From Candidatus Tectimicrobiota bacterium (lineage in GTDB: Bacteria; JACPUC01), in NCBI GenBank assembly GCA_016192455.1, contig JACPUC010000014.1, positions 56,845-120,844 on the forward strand: a DNA stretch of 64,000 nt. Direction: 5' to 3'. Position 1 is the first letter of the stretch; each line of letters opens with the position of its first letter. Shown piece by piece: positions 20,719 to 29,621 of the stretch. The position numbers and the translations under genes were made by a program. The notes beneath the pieces were generated by a model. The model was given only the letters and a program-made list of their open reading frames with translations. It was not told the origin of the DNA and ran no database searches.

Positions 20719-21258
20719 CTAATTTGCGTTGTCCTGACGCTTCGTTCCGGGGACTTGTCCACCCGCGCCATTCAGCCGCAGCTCGGAGTGCACCGCTTTC
20801 ACTTCCGCCATCGCCTGCACGGCGCTGAGAAGCTGCCGCAAAACTCGGCGGTTCGGCACCTTTCCCGTAAACGTCACCACACCGCGGTTGACCGTGAAAT
20901 CCAGCTCCTCGAAGGAAAGCTCGCGCGTCTCGTTGATCACGGTGTTAATCTTCGCCGTCAATATTGTATCGTCGATAAATTCGCCAAACGTCTTGTTTTT
21001 GACTTGGGAATCCTTCGCCACCGCGACTTCCCCGGCGCCACCGGCAGCCACCAGCGGTGCACAGCCCCACAACAAGCCGAGGCAGAGAAGCCCGCCCAAC
21101 TGCAGGAAGCGAGCCGCCCCACGAGCTCGCCTGCCTTGCCAACAGCGCGACCCCCCGAAATGACGCCGCCAAGTTCTCACGCAGTGCCGTGCAGCCAACC
21201 CCTTCCAAGCCCCCGGAAAAATGCTTGCGCTACGGCAAAAAGGCTCCTTCGACACCAT
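20719..21258 (-). CDS. BON-domain lipoprotein
   Basis: Up to 179 residues. A hydrophobic segment with lipobox LLWGC (near residue 66) precedes one BON domain: DDTILTAKINTVINETRELSFEELDFTVNRG, VVTFTGKVPNRRVLRQLLSAVQ, then VKAVHSELRL. BON proteins of the OsmY/DolP kind bind phospholipid membranes in the periplasm and often respond to envelope stress. The start is unclear. 21258 is the longest option and lies about 13 nt after the predicted transcript start, while GTG at 21180 would give a more ordinary signal peptide. Neither has a good Shine-Dalgarno sequence. Confidence 0.75.
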   Translation of the reverse strand: MVSKEPFCRSASIFPGAWKGLAARHCVRTWRRHFGGSRCWQGRRARGAARFLQLGGLLCLGLLWGCAPLVAAGGAGEVAVAKDSQVKNKTFGEFIDDTILTAKINTVINETRELSFEELDFTVNRGVVTFTGKVPNRRVLRQLLSAVQAMAEVKAVHSELRLNGAGGQVPGTKRQDNAN

Positions 21259-21277
21259 ATGTCGTGTCCGATTTTGA

Positions 21278-21306
21278 AAATTACCCCATCATATGGTAGT
21301 AGTCAA
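21278..21306 (-). promoter_or_regulatory. Candidate sigma70 promoter of the BON lipoprotein
   Basis: TTGACT (21306-21301), a 17-nt spacer and TAATTT (21283-21278) on the minus strand within an AT-rich patch. Predicted transcription begins about 13 nt before the longest possible start codon. Confidence 0.5.
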
Positions 21307-21589
21307 GCGGAATCTTACATCAAGGTTTCAGTCTGAATTGTCTCTTCCCAGCTCCGCTGCCTCTGCAGCCGTGCAGACGAGCCGGCGTGATCCACTCTTT
21401 GCCGACGGCGGCAGATTGCGTTCACCCCTGGTTGTGGCTACGCCGCGTCCCATGGCAGGCCGCTCGGGTGCAGGCCGCCTTTTCGCTTGCGCGTCAGGGA
21501 CCGCCACACTAGTATGAGGGACGCGCGCCGCCAGAGCTTCGGCACTCAGCCCAGCATGGGTGGTACGCGGTCAGTACAAGGAGCTGCCG

Positions 21590-22759
21590 TTGAACTGGGT
21601 CGCCGTGATGGGCATCTTGCTCGGTCATATGTTCGTCGATATGTCGCAGAATATCCTGCCGATCGTCCTGCCGCGCCTGCGCGAGCTTTTCAGCCTCAGC
21701 TACACGCAAATCGCCTTGGTGGTGACGGTGATGAATGTCACCTCCTCGATCATTCAACCGATCTTCGGGTTTCTCTATGATCGCTGGCAGAGCACCTGGT
21801 TGATTGCGGTTGGGATTATCTGGACGGGTCTCTTCCTTGGCCTGGTGGGGTTGGCCCCGAACTATGGTTGGTTGCTTGCCTGCACGGCGGCCGCGGGAAT
21901 CGGCACGGCGGCGTTTCATCCCGCCGCCACCATGGCCACCAGCGCGGCCAGCGGCAGCCGCAAAGCCTTCGGCATGTCCTTCTTCGGCATCGGCGGCAAC
22001 CTCGGTTTCGCCATTGGTCCCATGGTTGGGGCGCTGCTCGTCTTCCTGCTGGGGATGCCCGGCCTCCTCTTCCTCTTGCTGCCCGGAATTGCCGCTGCTC
22101 TCTTCGTCTATCGGCACCGCGCCATGTACACCGTCCCCACCTTGCGGCCCGTCGCGCGGCGGCAACTCCAGGGACCGACCCCGGCGCAGCTCTTCAGCCT
22201 GGGGGCGCTCTGCGTCGTCATTATCGTGCGCTCCTGGGCCTACATGAGCTTCATCGTCTTCCTGCCGCACTACTTCACCAACCAGGGCATCTCCACCGGC
22301 GCCACCAGCGTGCTGGTCTTTGTTTTCCTGGCGGCGGGCGCCGTGGGCGGCTTCTTCGGCGGCCACTACTCGGATCGCTTCGGACGGCGCAAGTTCATCA
22401 TCTTCCCCATGATGAGCTACACGCCGATGATGCTCCTCTACCTGTCGAGCGCGGGCGGCTGGAACATCGTCCTCCTGGCGCTCGCCGGCGCATTTCTCCT
22501 CTCCTCCTTCTCTGTCACCGTGGTCCTGGCGCAGGAGATTCTGCCTCAAAGTCCCGGCTTGGCCTCTGGGCTTTCCCTTGGTCTCTCCTTTGGGATCGGC
22601 GGCCTGGGCGTGAGTCTCACCGGGGTGATCGCCGATGCCTTCAGCATCCAGGCAGCGCTCTGGCTGCTGGCCGTGGTCCCCTTCTTCGCGGCCCTGCTTA
22701 CCCTGCTCATCCGCACGGGGGAGCGGCAGGTGCTGGTGCCGCGCGAGGCGGGCGCGTAG
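21590..22759 (+). CDS. MFS transporter, fosmidomycin-resistance (Fsr) family
   Basis: About 389 residues with 12 hydrophobic segments. N-terminal GHMFVDMSQNILPIVLPRLRE is typical of Fsr/YfnC-type MFS exporters, as are YDRWQSTW (loop 2-3), GIGTAAFHPAATMATS and HYSDRFGRRKFII (loop 8-9). A TTG at 21590 is chosen because AAGGAG lies 6 nt upstream; a GTG at 21560 is in frame too. The substrate is unknown: E. coli Fsr exports fosmidomycin and some members export other small polar compounds. Confidence 0.85.
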   Translation: MNWVAVMGILLGHMFVDMSQNILPIVLPRLRELFSLSYTQIALVVTVMNVTSSIIQPIFGFLYDRWQSTWLIAVGIIWTGLFLGLVGLAPNYGWLLACTAAAGIGTAAFHPAATMATSAASGSRKAFGMSFFGIGGNLGFAIGPMVGALLVFLLGMPGLLFLLLPGIAAALFVYRHRAMYTVPTLRPVARRQLQGPTPAQLFSLGALCVVIIVRSWAYMSFIVFLPHYFTNQGISTGATSVLVFVFLAAGAVGGFFGGHYSDRFGRRKFIIFPMMSYTPMMLLYLSSAGGWNIVLLALAGAFLLSSFSVTVVLAQEILPQSPGLASGLSLGLSFGIGGLGVSLTGVIADAFSIQAALWLLAVVPFFAALLTLLIRTGERQVLVPREAGA

Positions 22760-22871
22760 GTCAGGCAGGCGCGGGGGATTGGTCCTACGCTCGCCATGGA
22801 GGAGACGGAGGAGAAGGAGGTTCGGCGCAGCGGCGGGGATGAGACCGTGCAGCGGGGCAAGGAGCTGAGAA

Positions 22872-23588
22872 ATGTCGGCGGAGCGGCTTGATGTGCAGCA
22901 TCTACGCTTGGCGGGGGAGGACGCGGGCGAGCACCTCTGCTGGTCCTGCCAGCGCCAAACGCCCCCCCAGCCGTTCTGCGTGAACTGCTCGAAGCTCCAA
23001 CCCTTCCCTGCCGAGACTGATTACTTCAGCCTCTTCGGGCTGGAGCGCAAGCTGTCCTTGGACCAAAGCGAACTTGAGGCGCGGTTCTACGAGCTGAGCC
23101 GCGCCTTCCATCCCGATTTCTTTCAGCAGCGCAGCCGGAACGAGCAGCGCCTGAGCCTGGAATACGCCGCCATGGTCAATCGCGCCTACCGCACCCTGCG
23201 CGACCCCTGGGCCAGGGCGGAGTATCTCATCCACCTCGAGCAAGGGGTCGCCGCGGACATCCGCGCCGAAGCCCCCGGCGCCCTCCTCGAAGAGGTGCTC
23301 GAAGCCCAGGATCTCATCGAGAGCGCCCGGCGGGGGAGCGCGGACGCGGGCCGGCGCGACGAGCTGCGGGCGGTGCGGGAGCGCTTTGCCGCAGCTCAGG
23401 AGGAGCTGGTCAGGCAGCTCGAGGCGCTCTTCCAGCACTGGGATGAAACCCTGGGCGCCGCGGCGCTGAGCGATCAGGAGCGCCGGCAGAAGCGGCAGGC
23501 AGTCATCCAGGGGTTGCACCACGGGCTGTCGCAGCGCAAGTACCTCGCCAATGTCGTGCGCGACATCGACGCCGTCCTGGAGGCGTGA
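22872..23588 (+). CDS. hscB: Fe-S cluster co-chaperone HscB with N-terminal zinc finger
   Basis: 238 residues. The J-domain has the essential HPD at 80-82 (AFHPDFF) in the HscB context DYFSLFGLERKLSLDQSEL and EYAAMVNRAYRTLRDP. The C-terminal HSCB oligomerisation domain (EAPGALLEEVLEAQDLIE) binds the scaffold IscU. Unusually, Cys23, Cys26, Cys36 and Cys39 form a CxxC-x9-CxxC finger before the J-domain, as in eukaryotic HSC20 and unlike the short E. coli HscB. It helps HscA deliver Fe-S clusters from IscU. No isc or hscA genes are nearby. GGAGCTGAGAA precedes the start. Confidence 0.93.
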   Translation: MSAERLDVQHLRLAGEDAGEHLCWSCQRQTPPQPFCVNCSKLQPFPAETDYFSLFGLERKLSLDQSELEARFYELSRAFHPDFFQQRSRNEQRLSLEYAAMVNRAYRTLRDPWARAEYLIHLEQGVAADIRAEAPGALLEEVLEAQDLIESARRGSADAGRRDELRAVRERFAAAQEELVRQLEALFQHWDETLGAAALSDQERRQKRQAVIQGLHHGLSQRKYLANVVRDIDAVLEA

Positions 23589-23600
23589 GGTCGCTCGACG

Positions 23601-24065
23601 CTAAGCCCTCTTCTTGGCGACGCGCTTCCCAGCAGGCGGTTTCTCCGCGGGCTGGTAGTACGATTCGAGCAAGGCCCGCAGGCGATCGGGAATCGGCACG
23701 GTCTGCTGCGTCTCGAGCGACAGGACGCAGATCGACACCGAGCCTTCGGCGATGGCCGCATTGCCGGCCTTCTGCGCCACGCGAAAGCCGAAGGTGAAGC
23801 TGCGCACGTTGAGCTCGCGCACCCACAGGTCGATGCGCAGCTCGTCATCAAGCCGCGCCGGCCCGCGGTACTCGCAGGAGACGGAGACGCGCGGGATGCG
23901 CACCTTCAACTCCCGGTACATCTGAGATTGCGGCAACCCCTTCTGGCGGTAGAACTCGTTCTCGGCGATCTCAAAGAAGTCGAAGTAGCGCGCGAAGTAC
24001 GCCACTCCTGCCATATCGGTGTCCGGCCAACGCACGATGTAATCCAGGGAGAACGTCTTCCCCAT
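23601..24065 (-). CDS. Hotdog acyl-CoA thioesterase (YbgC/4-hydroxybenzoyl-CoA type)
   Basis: 154 residues. DTDMAGVAYFARYFDFFE is the family active-site helix, with the Asp that acts as catalytic base or nucleophile. It is followed by the strand-rich hotdog core (VRIPRVSVSCEYRGPARLDDEL, VRSFTFGFRV). A basic tail (GKRVAKKRA) ends the protein. It hydrolyses acyl-CoA or aryl-CoA thioesters; the substrate is not predictable, though an aryl-CoA ligase lies 9 kb away. It converges tail-to-tail with hscB, 12 bp apart. Confidence 0.88.
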   Translation of the reverse strand: MGKTFSLDYIVRWPDTDMAGVAYFARYFDFFEIAENEFYRQKGLPQSQMYRELKVRIPRVSVSCEYRGPARLDDELRIDLWVRELNVRSFTFGFRVAQKAGNAAIAEGSVSICVLSLETQQTVPIPDRLRALLESYYQPAEKPPAGKRVAKKRA

Positions 24066-24479
24066 GTCCGCCCCTCTCCGTCATGAGCAGCTCTGCCTCT
24101 CCTCACCTGCCCAGCAGAGCCATCTTCCGCCTCTCCCCCGCCGCTGCCGGCACGTGTCGAGGTGTCTCGCCTCGGCCCGGCGGCAGCCTGTCGGGATTCC
24201 CTCGGTTGGGCGCTGGAGCTGATTCGCGGGGCCGTCCAGGTGGCTAGCGCACCCGCCGCTGCGCCTCGCGCCAGCCGGGCGTTCAGCTCCGCAGCAGGCC
24301 CGCCATGGCCGGTCCGCGCAACCGCCGCATTCCAAACGCGGCATTCTAACAACCGACTCGGCGGCGGTCAAACGCTCCGCGCCCTGATGGAGTGCGCCCA
24401 GCTCCTGAGCGGCGGGCGCACCGCTCCCCCGCAGCAGACCTCTCCACTGATCCGGTGCTTGTGTGCTGTTTCACAAATT
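24066..24479. other. Intergenic region downstream of ftsK
   Basis: 414 bp between the 3' end of ftsK and the start of the thioesterase gene, both leftward. No lolA-like gene (a frequent ftsK neighbour) and no conserved coding sequence is seen. Stops appear in most frames. Confidence 0.4.
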
Positions 24480-27143
24480 CTATCGCCAGAATTTGCGAGG
24501 GAGCCTCGCCCCCTCGCGCACCCCGACTACGCGAGCTGCTGCGCAGCTCGCGGGGATTGGGGATGTGGGGAAGCAAAGGTCTTGCGCAAAAACTCCCCCA
24601 CCACATGGCCCGCAGAACATCTCGATCATGCGGGCGGCGCGGTTGTAACCGACGCGCAAGCGGCGCTGCAGCATGGAGATCGAGGCCTGCCCGGTGCGCG
24701 CGACGAGGGCCACTGCTTCGTCGTACTTCTCGTCGTAGCCCTCCTCATCGGTGGCATCCCCTTCCTGCGCCGCGCTCACCACGAGGTCGCGGTACTCCGG
24801 CTGTTGCTGCTCCCGCCAGAAGCTGACGAGGCGTTTGATCTCCTCCTCGGAGACATAGGCCCCGTGGATGCGCTTCAGCGAGGAGGTGCCGGGGGGGAGG
24901 AAGAGCATATCACCCTGGCCCAATAGGCGTTCGGCCCCGTTGCCGTCCAGGATGGTGCGCGAGTCGGTGCGCGACGACACCTGGAAGGAGATGCGGGCGG
25001 GGAAATTGGCCTTGATGAGGCCGGTGAGCACATCGACCGACGGGCGCTGCGTGGCGACCAGGAGGTGCACCCCCGAGGCCCGCGCCATCTGGGCCAGCCG
25101 CGCCAGCGACTCCTCGACCTCGCGGGAAGAGACGATCATCAGGTCCGCCAGCTCGTCGATGAGCACGACAATGTACGGCAGCTTGCCGGCCGGCGTGGTC
25201 GTTACCAGTTCCTCGGCGTCGGCGGCAAGGAGGTTCGGCGCGTCGGCCGCCGCGGCCTCGCGCTCGCCGGCGGGCGCCCGCGGATCATGGTGCTCACGCT
25301 CCACCAGGAGGTTGTACCGGGCGATGTTGCGCACCCCCCGCTCGGAGAGGAGCCGGTAGCGGCGCTCCATCTCCTCCACCACCCACTTCAACGCCACCGC
25401 CGCCTTCTTGGGATGCGTGACGACCGGCGCCAGGAGGTGGGGCAGGCCATCGTAGAGCGTGAACTCGAGCATCTTCGGATCGATGAGAAGGAGTTTCACG
25501 TCCTGCGGCGTAGCCCGGAACAAGATGCTGCAGATGATGCTGTTCATGGCTACGCTCTTGCCCGAGCCCGTGGCCCCCGCGATGAGGAGGTGCGGGATGC
25601 GCGCCAGATCGGTCCACGCCGGATGACCAAGCATGTCCTTGCCAAGGGCGATGTTCAAGAGCCCCTCGGCGTCGCGGTACTGACGGTCGGCGATGATGTC
25701 CTTCAGCACCACCGCCTCGCGCCGGCGATTAGGAATCTCGATGCCGACGACGGCCTTGCCCGGCACCGGCGCCACAATGCGCACGCTGTAGGCCTTCATG
25801 GCCAGGGCCAGGTCGTCGCTGAGGCTGGCGATGCGGTTCACCTTGACGCCGGAGGCCGGCTCGTACTCGTACATTGTCACCACGGGACCCGGCAGCACCT
25901 GCACCACCCTCCCCTCGATGCCGTAATCGCGCAGCTTCTCTTCCAGGCGTTGCGAGTTGGCGATCAGCTCCTCGCGCTTCGCGGCACTCTCCGGGGGAGG
26001 AGGATCATCCAGGAGGCTCAGCGGCGGGAGCTGGTACCCCTGCAGGTGGTGGGGAGGGGTCGGTTGCACCTCAAAGACCTCGCCAGGCGCCGGCCGCCTC
26101 TCCGCCACAATGCGCGGCGGCGCGGCCGCCTGCCCGCCCTGGAGCGCTGGATATGCGGGCGTGGGCGCGGCATCTTCGCGCGGCTCTTGCTCTTCTGGAA
26201 GCAGCAACGCGGTATCGTCCGGCCGCGGCAGGAGAGCGGCGGGCGATCGTGGGGGATCACGGACCGCAAGCTCGTCCACCTCGTCCCACGGCTCGCAGGC
26301 GGGGCGAGGAGCATCGAGCGTCGCGGCAAGCGGTTCCGGACGGAGGAGCGGCTGGTACTCGAAGAAGTGGTCGACCTTCGGCAGGCGCAAACCGCGCAGC
26401 CCCCGCGCCATCTCCAGGCCCAGGAGTTTCAGCCCCTTGCCAATTCCCCAGGCTGCCCACAGCAGCAGTCGCGCGGCGGCCGCAACGAGCCGCAGCGCGC
26501 CCAGGCCGCCGCAGCGCGCCGCGCTGACCAACAGCCGGGCAACCTTCGGGATGAGGAGGGTGAGTGACAGGCCCGTCCCTCTCACGCCCGAGGCGGTGAG
26601 CAGGAAGCCGAGCACCACCGCGCTGCCGAGCTCGCCAAAGTACCGCCCTACCAGGTGCTTGATGAGGTGGCCGAGCTGGCCGCCGGCGTGCACCTCCGCC
26701 GGTCTGGCGAGGGCCAGAGCAGCCGCCGCGCCGAGCAGGAAGACGACCTGGGCCGCCAGCACTCCCCAGCCCAGGCCACGCGGCGGCGGGCGCAGCATCC
26801 AGGCGAGGTTGTACAGGAGGAAGCAGGGCAGGAGGAAGGCGGCCCTTCCCAGGACCATGACGAGCCAGCGCGCCGTTGCCGCTCCGGCGATGCCGGCGGC
26901 GTTGCCCGAGGTCGAAACCTCGAGGCTGACCAGGCTCACCCCCAGGAAGCCGACGAGGCCAAGCCCGGCGATGAACAGGAGCTCCTTGCCGAATCTTGAG
27001 CCGCGGCCCGGGTCCGCAGCAAGACGCGCGCCTTCGGTCGTCCGCCAGTCGGTCCGCTGGAGGACGTTCGGAGAGATTCGTGGGCGGGGAGAGTGTCTCG
27101 ATCTCACGCCGTTCGCATGGCCTCCCTCAGTAACTTCGAGCAC
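24480..27143 (-). CDS. ftsK: DNA translocase FtsK/SpoIIIE, altered C-terminus
   Basis: 887 residues. Four transmembrane helices lie in about residues 50-200, then a Pro-rich linker. The motor follows: alpha domain near 395-490 (VVTMYEYEPASGVKVNRI), Walker A GATGSGKSVAMN near 525, Walker B VVLIDELADLM near 660 and ATQRPSVDVLTGLIKANFP. The gamma winged helix (YDEAVALVARTGQASISMLQRRLRVGYNRAARMIEM) is normal up to 24618, but the usual 'EREGVVGP...REVL' wing is replaced by an unrelated 45-residue tail rich in Cys, Pro and Arg. The GTG at 27143 is the longest start. It pumps DNA at the septum during chromosome segregation. Confidence 0.93.
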   Translation of the reverse strand: MLEVTEGGHANGVRSRHSPRPRISPNVLQRTDWRTTEGARLAADPGRGSRFGKELLFIAGLGLVGFLGVSLVSLEVSTSGNAAGIAGAATARWLVMVLGRAAFLLPCFLLYNLAWMLRPPPRGLGWGVLAAQVVFLLGAAAALALARPAEVHAGGQLGHLIKHLVGRYFGELGSAVVLGFLLTASGVRGTGLSLTLLIPKVARLLVSAARCGGLGALRLVAAAARLLLWAAWGIGKGLKLLGLEMARGLRGLRLPKVDHFFEYQPLLRPEPLAATLDAPRPACEPWDEVDELAVRDPPRSPAALLPRPDDTALLLPEEQEPREDAAPTPAYPALQGGQAAAPPRIVAERRPAPGEVFEVQPTPPHHLQGYQLPPLSLLDDPPPPESAAKREELIANSQRLEEKLRDYGIEGRVVQVLPGPVVTMYEYEPASGVKVNRIASLSDDLALAMKAYSVRIVAPVPGKAVVGIEIPNRRREAVVLKDIIADRQYRDAEGLLNIALGKDMLGHPAWTDLARIPHLLIAGATGSGKSVAMNSIICSILFRATPQDVKLLLIDPKMLEFTLYDGLPHLLAPVVTHPKKAAVALKWVVEEMERRYRLLSERGVRNIARYNLLVEREHHDPRAPAGEREAAAADAPNLLAADAEELVTTTPAGKLPYIVVLIDELADLMIVSSREVEESLARLAQMARASGVHLLVATQRPSVDVLTGLIKANFPARISFQVSSRTDSRTILDGNGAERLLGQGDMLFLPPGTSSLKRIHGAYVSEEEIKRLVSFWREQQQPEYRDLVVSAAQEGDATDEEGYDEKYDEAVALVARTGQASISMLQRRLRVGYNRAARMIEMFCGPCGGGVFAQDLCFPTSPIPASCAAARVVGVREGARLPRKFWR

Positions 27144-27181
27144 TTTATAGAAAATTGCATCTAAGTTATCGGATCAAAAAG

Positions 27182-27210
27182 AATTTACTACAACTTGGGC
27201 GAGTTGACAA
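27182..27210 (-). promoter_or_regulatory. Candidate promoter of ftsK
   Basis: TTGTCA (27210-27205), a 17-nt spacer and TAAATT (27187-27182) on the minus strand, in the AT-rich segment just upstream of ftsK. The leader would be about 30 nt. Confidence 0.4.
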
Positions 27211-27322
27211 GGGGAAGCTGCGGAGAATGTGGCGCGAAGCTTAGGAGACGCACCTGGACTGGCGGGTGGGGGCGCTATGCTGAGCGGCCCGCGCGAAGCC
27301 ACGCCGCGGCAGGAAGCCCGCC

Positions 27323-28594
27323 TCAGCCAGGCGCGTCGTCGCGTTCCGGCACGCCCTGGACCAGGATCAGGCCGGCGACAAAGAAGGCCAGGACGCTGAG
27401 GATCGCCAGGCGCTGGCTCCCTGTCCAGGAGGAGACGAGACCGAAGACGAGCGGTCCGACAGCCGCCGAGAGTCTCCCGCTCACCCCATAGAAGCCGAAG
27501 AATTCCGCGCCTTGCGGTGCGGGAAGAAGGGAGGCCATCATGGCGCGGCTGGTCGACTGGCTTGAACCTATGGCCAGACCGGCCAGGAGGCCCACCACCG
27601 AGAAGAGGGCGCGCGAACGCGCCGCAAACGCTCCCAGAATCACCACCACCCAGAGCACGAGGGTGAGCGTGAGGGTGCGCTTGCTGCCCAGCCAATCACC
27701 CACCCAGCCGAAGAGGATAGCGCCAACGATGCCGCTCGTCTGCACGGAGAGATAGAAGAGGATAAGCTGGTCCATGCTCATGCCCAGGGTGTGGCTGGCG
27801 TAGATGCTGCTGAAGTAAATGACCGTGGTGATCCCCTCGTTGTAGCAGCAGTAGGCAACGAGGAAGCGGGCGGCGCGGCGGTGGCGGCGCACCTCGCGCA
27901 GGGTCTGGCGCCAACGGCGGTAGCCGACCTTGAAGGCGCGAAACAGCGGCAGGGGGTTCGCATCGACGCGCTCGCGACGCTCCCGTAGCCAGAGCGCCGC
28001 TGGCAAGGTGAAGAGGGCGAAGAAGAGGGCGGTCAGGAAGAAGCTCAGGCGCACATTGGCCAGGTTTTCAGGGGCAAGGCCGCCGGCCAGGAGGGGCCGA
28101 GCGAGAAGGATCACACCCACCGCGCCGGCATATCCGAGGGCCCATCCATAGCCGGAAAGCGTATGCAGGAGGTGCGGCGGAGCGATCTGCGGCAGGAACG
28201 CATTGTAGAAGACGCTGCCCATCTCGAAGGCGATATTCGCGCTGATAAAGAGGACCATGCCCGCAAACACCATGCCCGGACCGATGCGGGCGAGCAAGGC
28301 CGTGCCGGCGATGCAGAGCGCCGAGAACGCCAGGAGGCCCCGCTTGCGCGCCGCGGCGGCGTCGCTCCAGGCTCCCAGGAGCGGCGCCAGGCAGGCCACC
28401 AGCAGCATGGAGATGGCGCCGTTCACCCCCCAGAGGAGATCGCCGAAGTTCGTCGCTCCCCCCACCACGATCTGGCGGAAGTAGACGGCGTAGACGAAGG
28501 TGACGATGATGACGGAGAAGGAGGTGTTAGCGAAGTCGTAGAGCATCCAGGCCCACTGCTCAGCACTCAGGCGGAAGATCAGCCAGCGGCGCAT
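27323..28594 (-). CDS. MFS transporter, vacuole effluxer Atg22-like (UMF1) family
   Basis: 423 residues with about 12 hydrophobic segments. The N-terminal EQWAWMLYDFANTSFSVIIVTFVYAVYF and the internal EMGSVFYNAFLPQIAPP are the signatures of Atg22-like MFS proteins. ARFLVAYCCYNEGITTVIYFSS starts the second half. GDWLGSKRTL is the loop motif between helices 8 and 9. Eukaryotic Atg22 exports amino acids from the vacuole, but substrates of bacterial members are not established. It lies 230 bp from the LIV transporter block on the same strand. Confidence 0.85.
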   Translation of the reverse strand: MRRWLIFRLSAEQWAWMLYDFANTSFSVIIVTFVYAVYFRQIVVGGATNFGDLLWGVNGAISMLLVACLAPLLGAWSDAAAARKRGLLAFSALCIAGTALLARIGPGMVFAGMVLFISANIAFEMGSVFYNAFLPQIAPPHLLHTLSGYGWALGYAGAVGVILLARPLLAGGLAPENLANVRLSFFLTALFFALFTLPAALWLRERRERVDANPLPLFRAFKVGYRRWRQTLREVRRHRRAARFLVAYCCYNEGITTVIYFSSIYASHTLGMSMDQLILFYLSVQTSGIVGAILFGWVGDWLGSKRTLTLTLVLWVVVILGAFAARSRALFSVVGLLAGLAIGSSQSTSRAMMASLLPAPQGAEFFGFYGVSGRLSAAVGPLVFGLVSSWTGSQRLAILSVLAFFVAGLILVQGVPERDDAPG

Positions 28595-28824
28595 GGACCA
28601 GCCCCCGGACGATCACCCGCTCTGCCAGCCGGGGTTGCCGAGGCGGGCAGCGGCGTTGGCAAGGAGGCGCACGACACGGCAGGGTACGAAGCTGGAGGGA
28701 CGAGTACTGGGGAGCCTGCGGCGTTGCGGCGAGGGCGGCTCCACCCCGCCATGAGGAACTCCGCCGGCGAATCGATCGGGGGGAGAGGCTCGAGCCTTAC
28801 TGGGAACGCAAGGATCGCTCCCGG

Positions 28825-29589
28825 CTACTCCTCCTCGCCGAGGTAGGCTTCGATGACCTGGCGATTCTCGCGAATCTCGCTCGGCTTCCCCTCGGCGATC
28901 TTCTCGCCGAAGTTCAGCACGGTGACGATATCGGAGATTTCCATCACCAGGCTCATGTGGTGCTCAATGAGGACGACGGTGATGCCGCGGTCGCAGACCT
29001 CTTTGATGTGGCGGTCGAGGTCGATGATCTCGTTCTGGTTCATGCCGGCGGCGGGCTCATCCAGGAGGAGGAGCTTCGGCTTCGTCGCCAGGGCCCGCGC
29101 GATCTCAAGCCGCCGCTGCTGCCCGTAGGGCAAGGCGGAGGCTCGCAGGTGCAGTTTTTCCGCCAGCTCCATGAACTCGAGGAGCTCGAGGGCCGCCTCG
29201 CGGGTAGCGCGCTCCTCGGCGAGCTCGCAGAAGGGGGGCCGCAAGAAGCTCTTCAGGATGCCGGCATTGGTGCGGCAATGGCGCCCCAGCATGACGTTCT
29301 CCAGAACCGTCATCGAGCCGAAGAGGCGGATATTCTGGAACGTCCGCCCAATGCCGAGCTCCGTGCGCTTGTGCGGTTTCATGCCGTTGAGCACATGGCC
29401 TTCAAACTTGATCGTGCCGCCTTCGTTGTCCAGCATGCCGGTGACGCAGTTGAAGAGGGTGGTCTTGCCGGCGCCGTTCGGCCCAATCACGGCATGGATT
29501 CTCCTCTCCTCGACCGCGAAGGAAACCCGGTAGAGCGCATTGAATCCACCGAAGGATTTGGTAACCTCGTTGATCTCCAACAGGGCCAT
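28825..29589 (-). CDS. livG: Branched-chain amino acid ABC transporter ATP-binding protein LivG
   Basis: A 254-residue ABC ATPase. Walker A GPNGAGKTTLFN, signature LPYGQQRRLEIARAL, Walker B KLLLLDEPAAGMN and switch His in IEHHMSLV are all intact. The RTFQNIRLFGSMTVLENV and 'GMNQNEI' features, and the longer helical insert after the Q loop, distinguish LivG from LivF. It powers uptake through LivH/LivM. Immediately upstream on the same strand are livF, livM and livH. Confidence 0.95.
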   Translation of the reverse strand: MALLEINEVTKSFGGFNALYRVSFAVEERRIHAVIGPNGAGKTTLFNCVTGMLDNEGGTIKFEGHVLNGMKPHKRTELGIGRTFQNIRLFGSMTVLENVMLGRHCRTNAGILKSFLRPPFCELAEERATREAALELLEFMELAEKLHLRASALPYGQQRRLEIARALATKPKLLLLDEPAAGMNQNEIIDLDRHIKEVCDRGITVVLIEHHMSLVMEISDIVTVLNFGEKIAEGKPSEIRENRQVIEAYLGEEE

Positions 29590-29621
29590 ACTCGCCTTTC
29601 ACTCCCCACAGGCTGGGGCAC

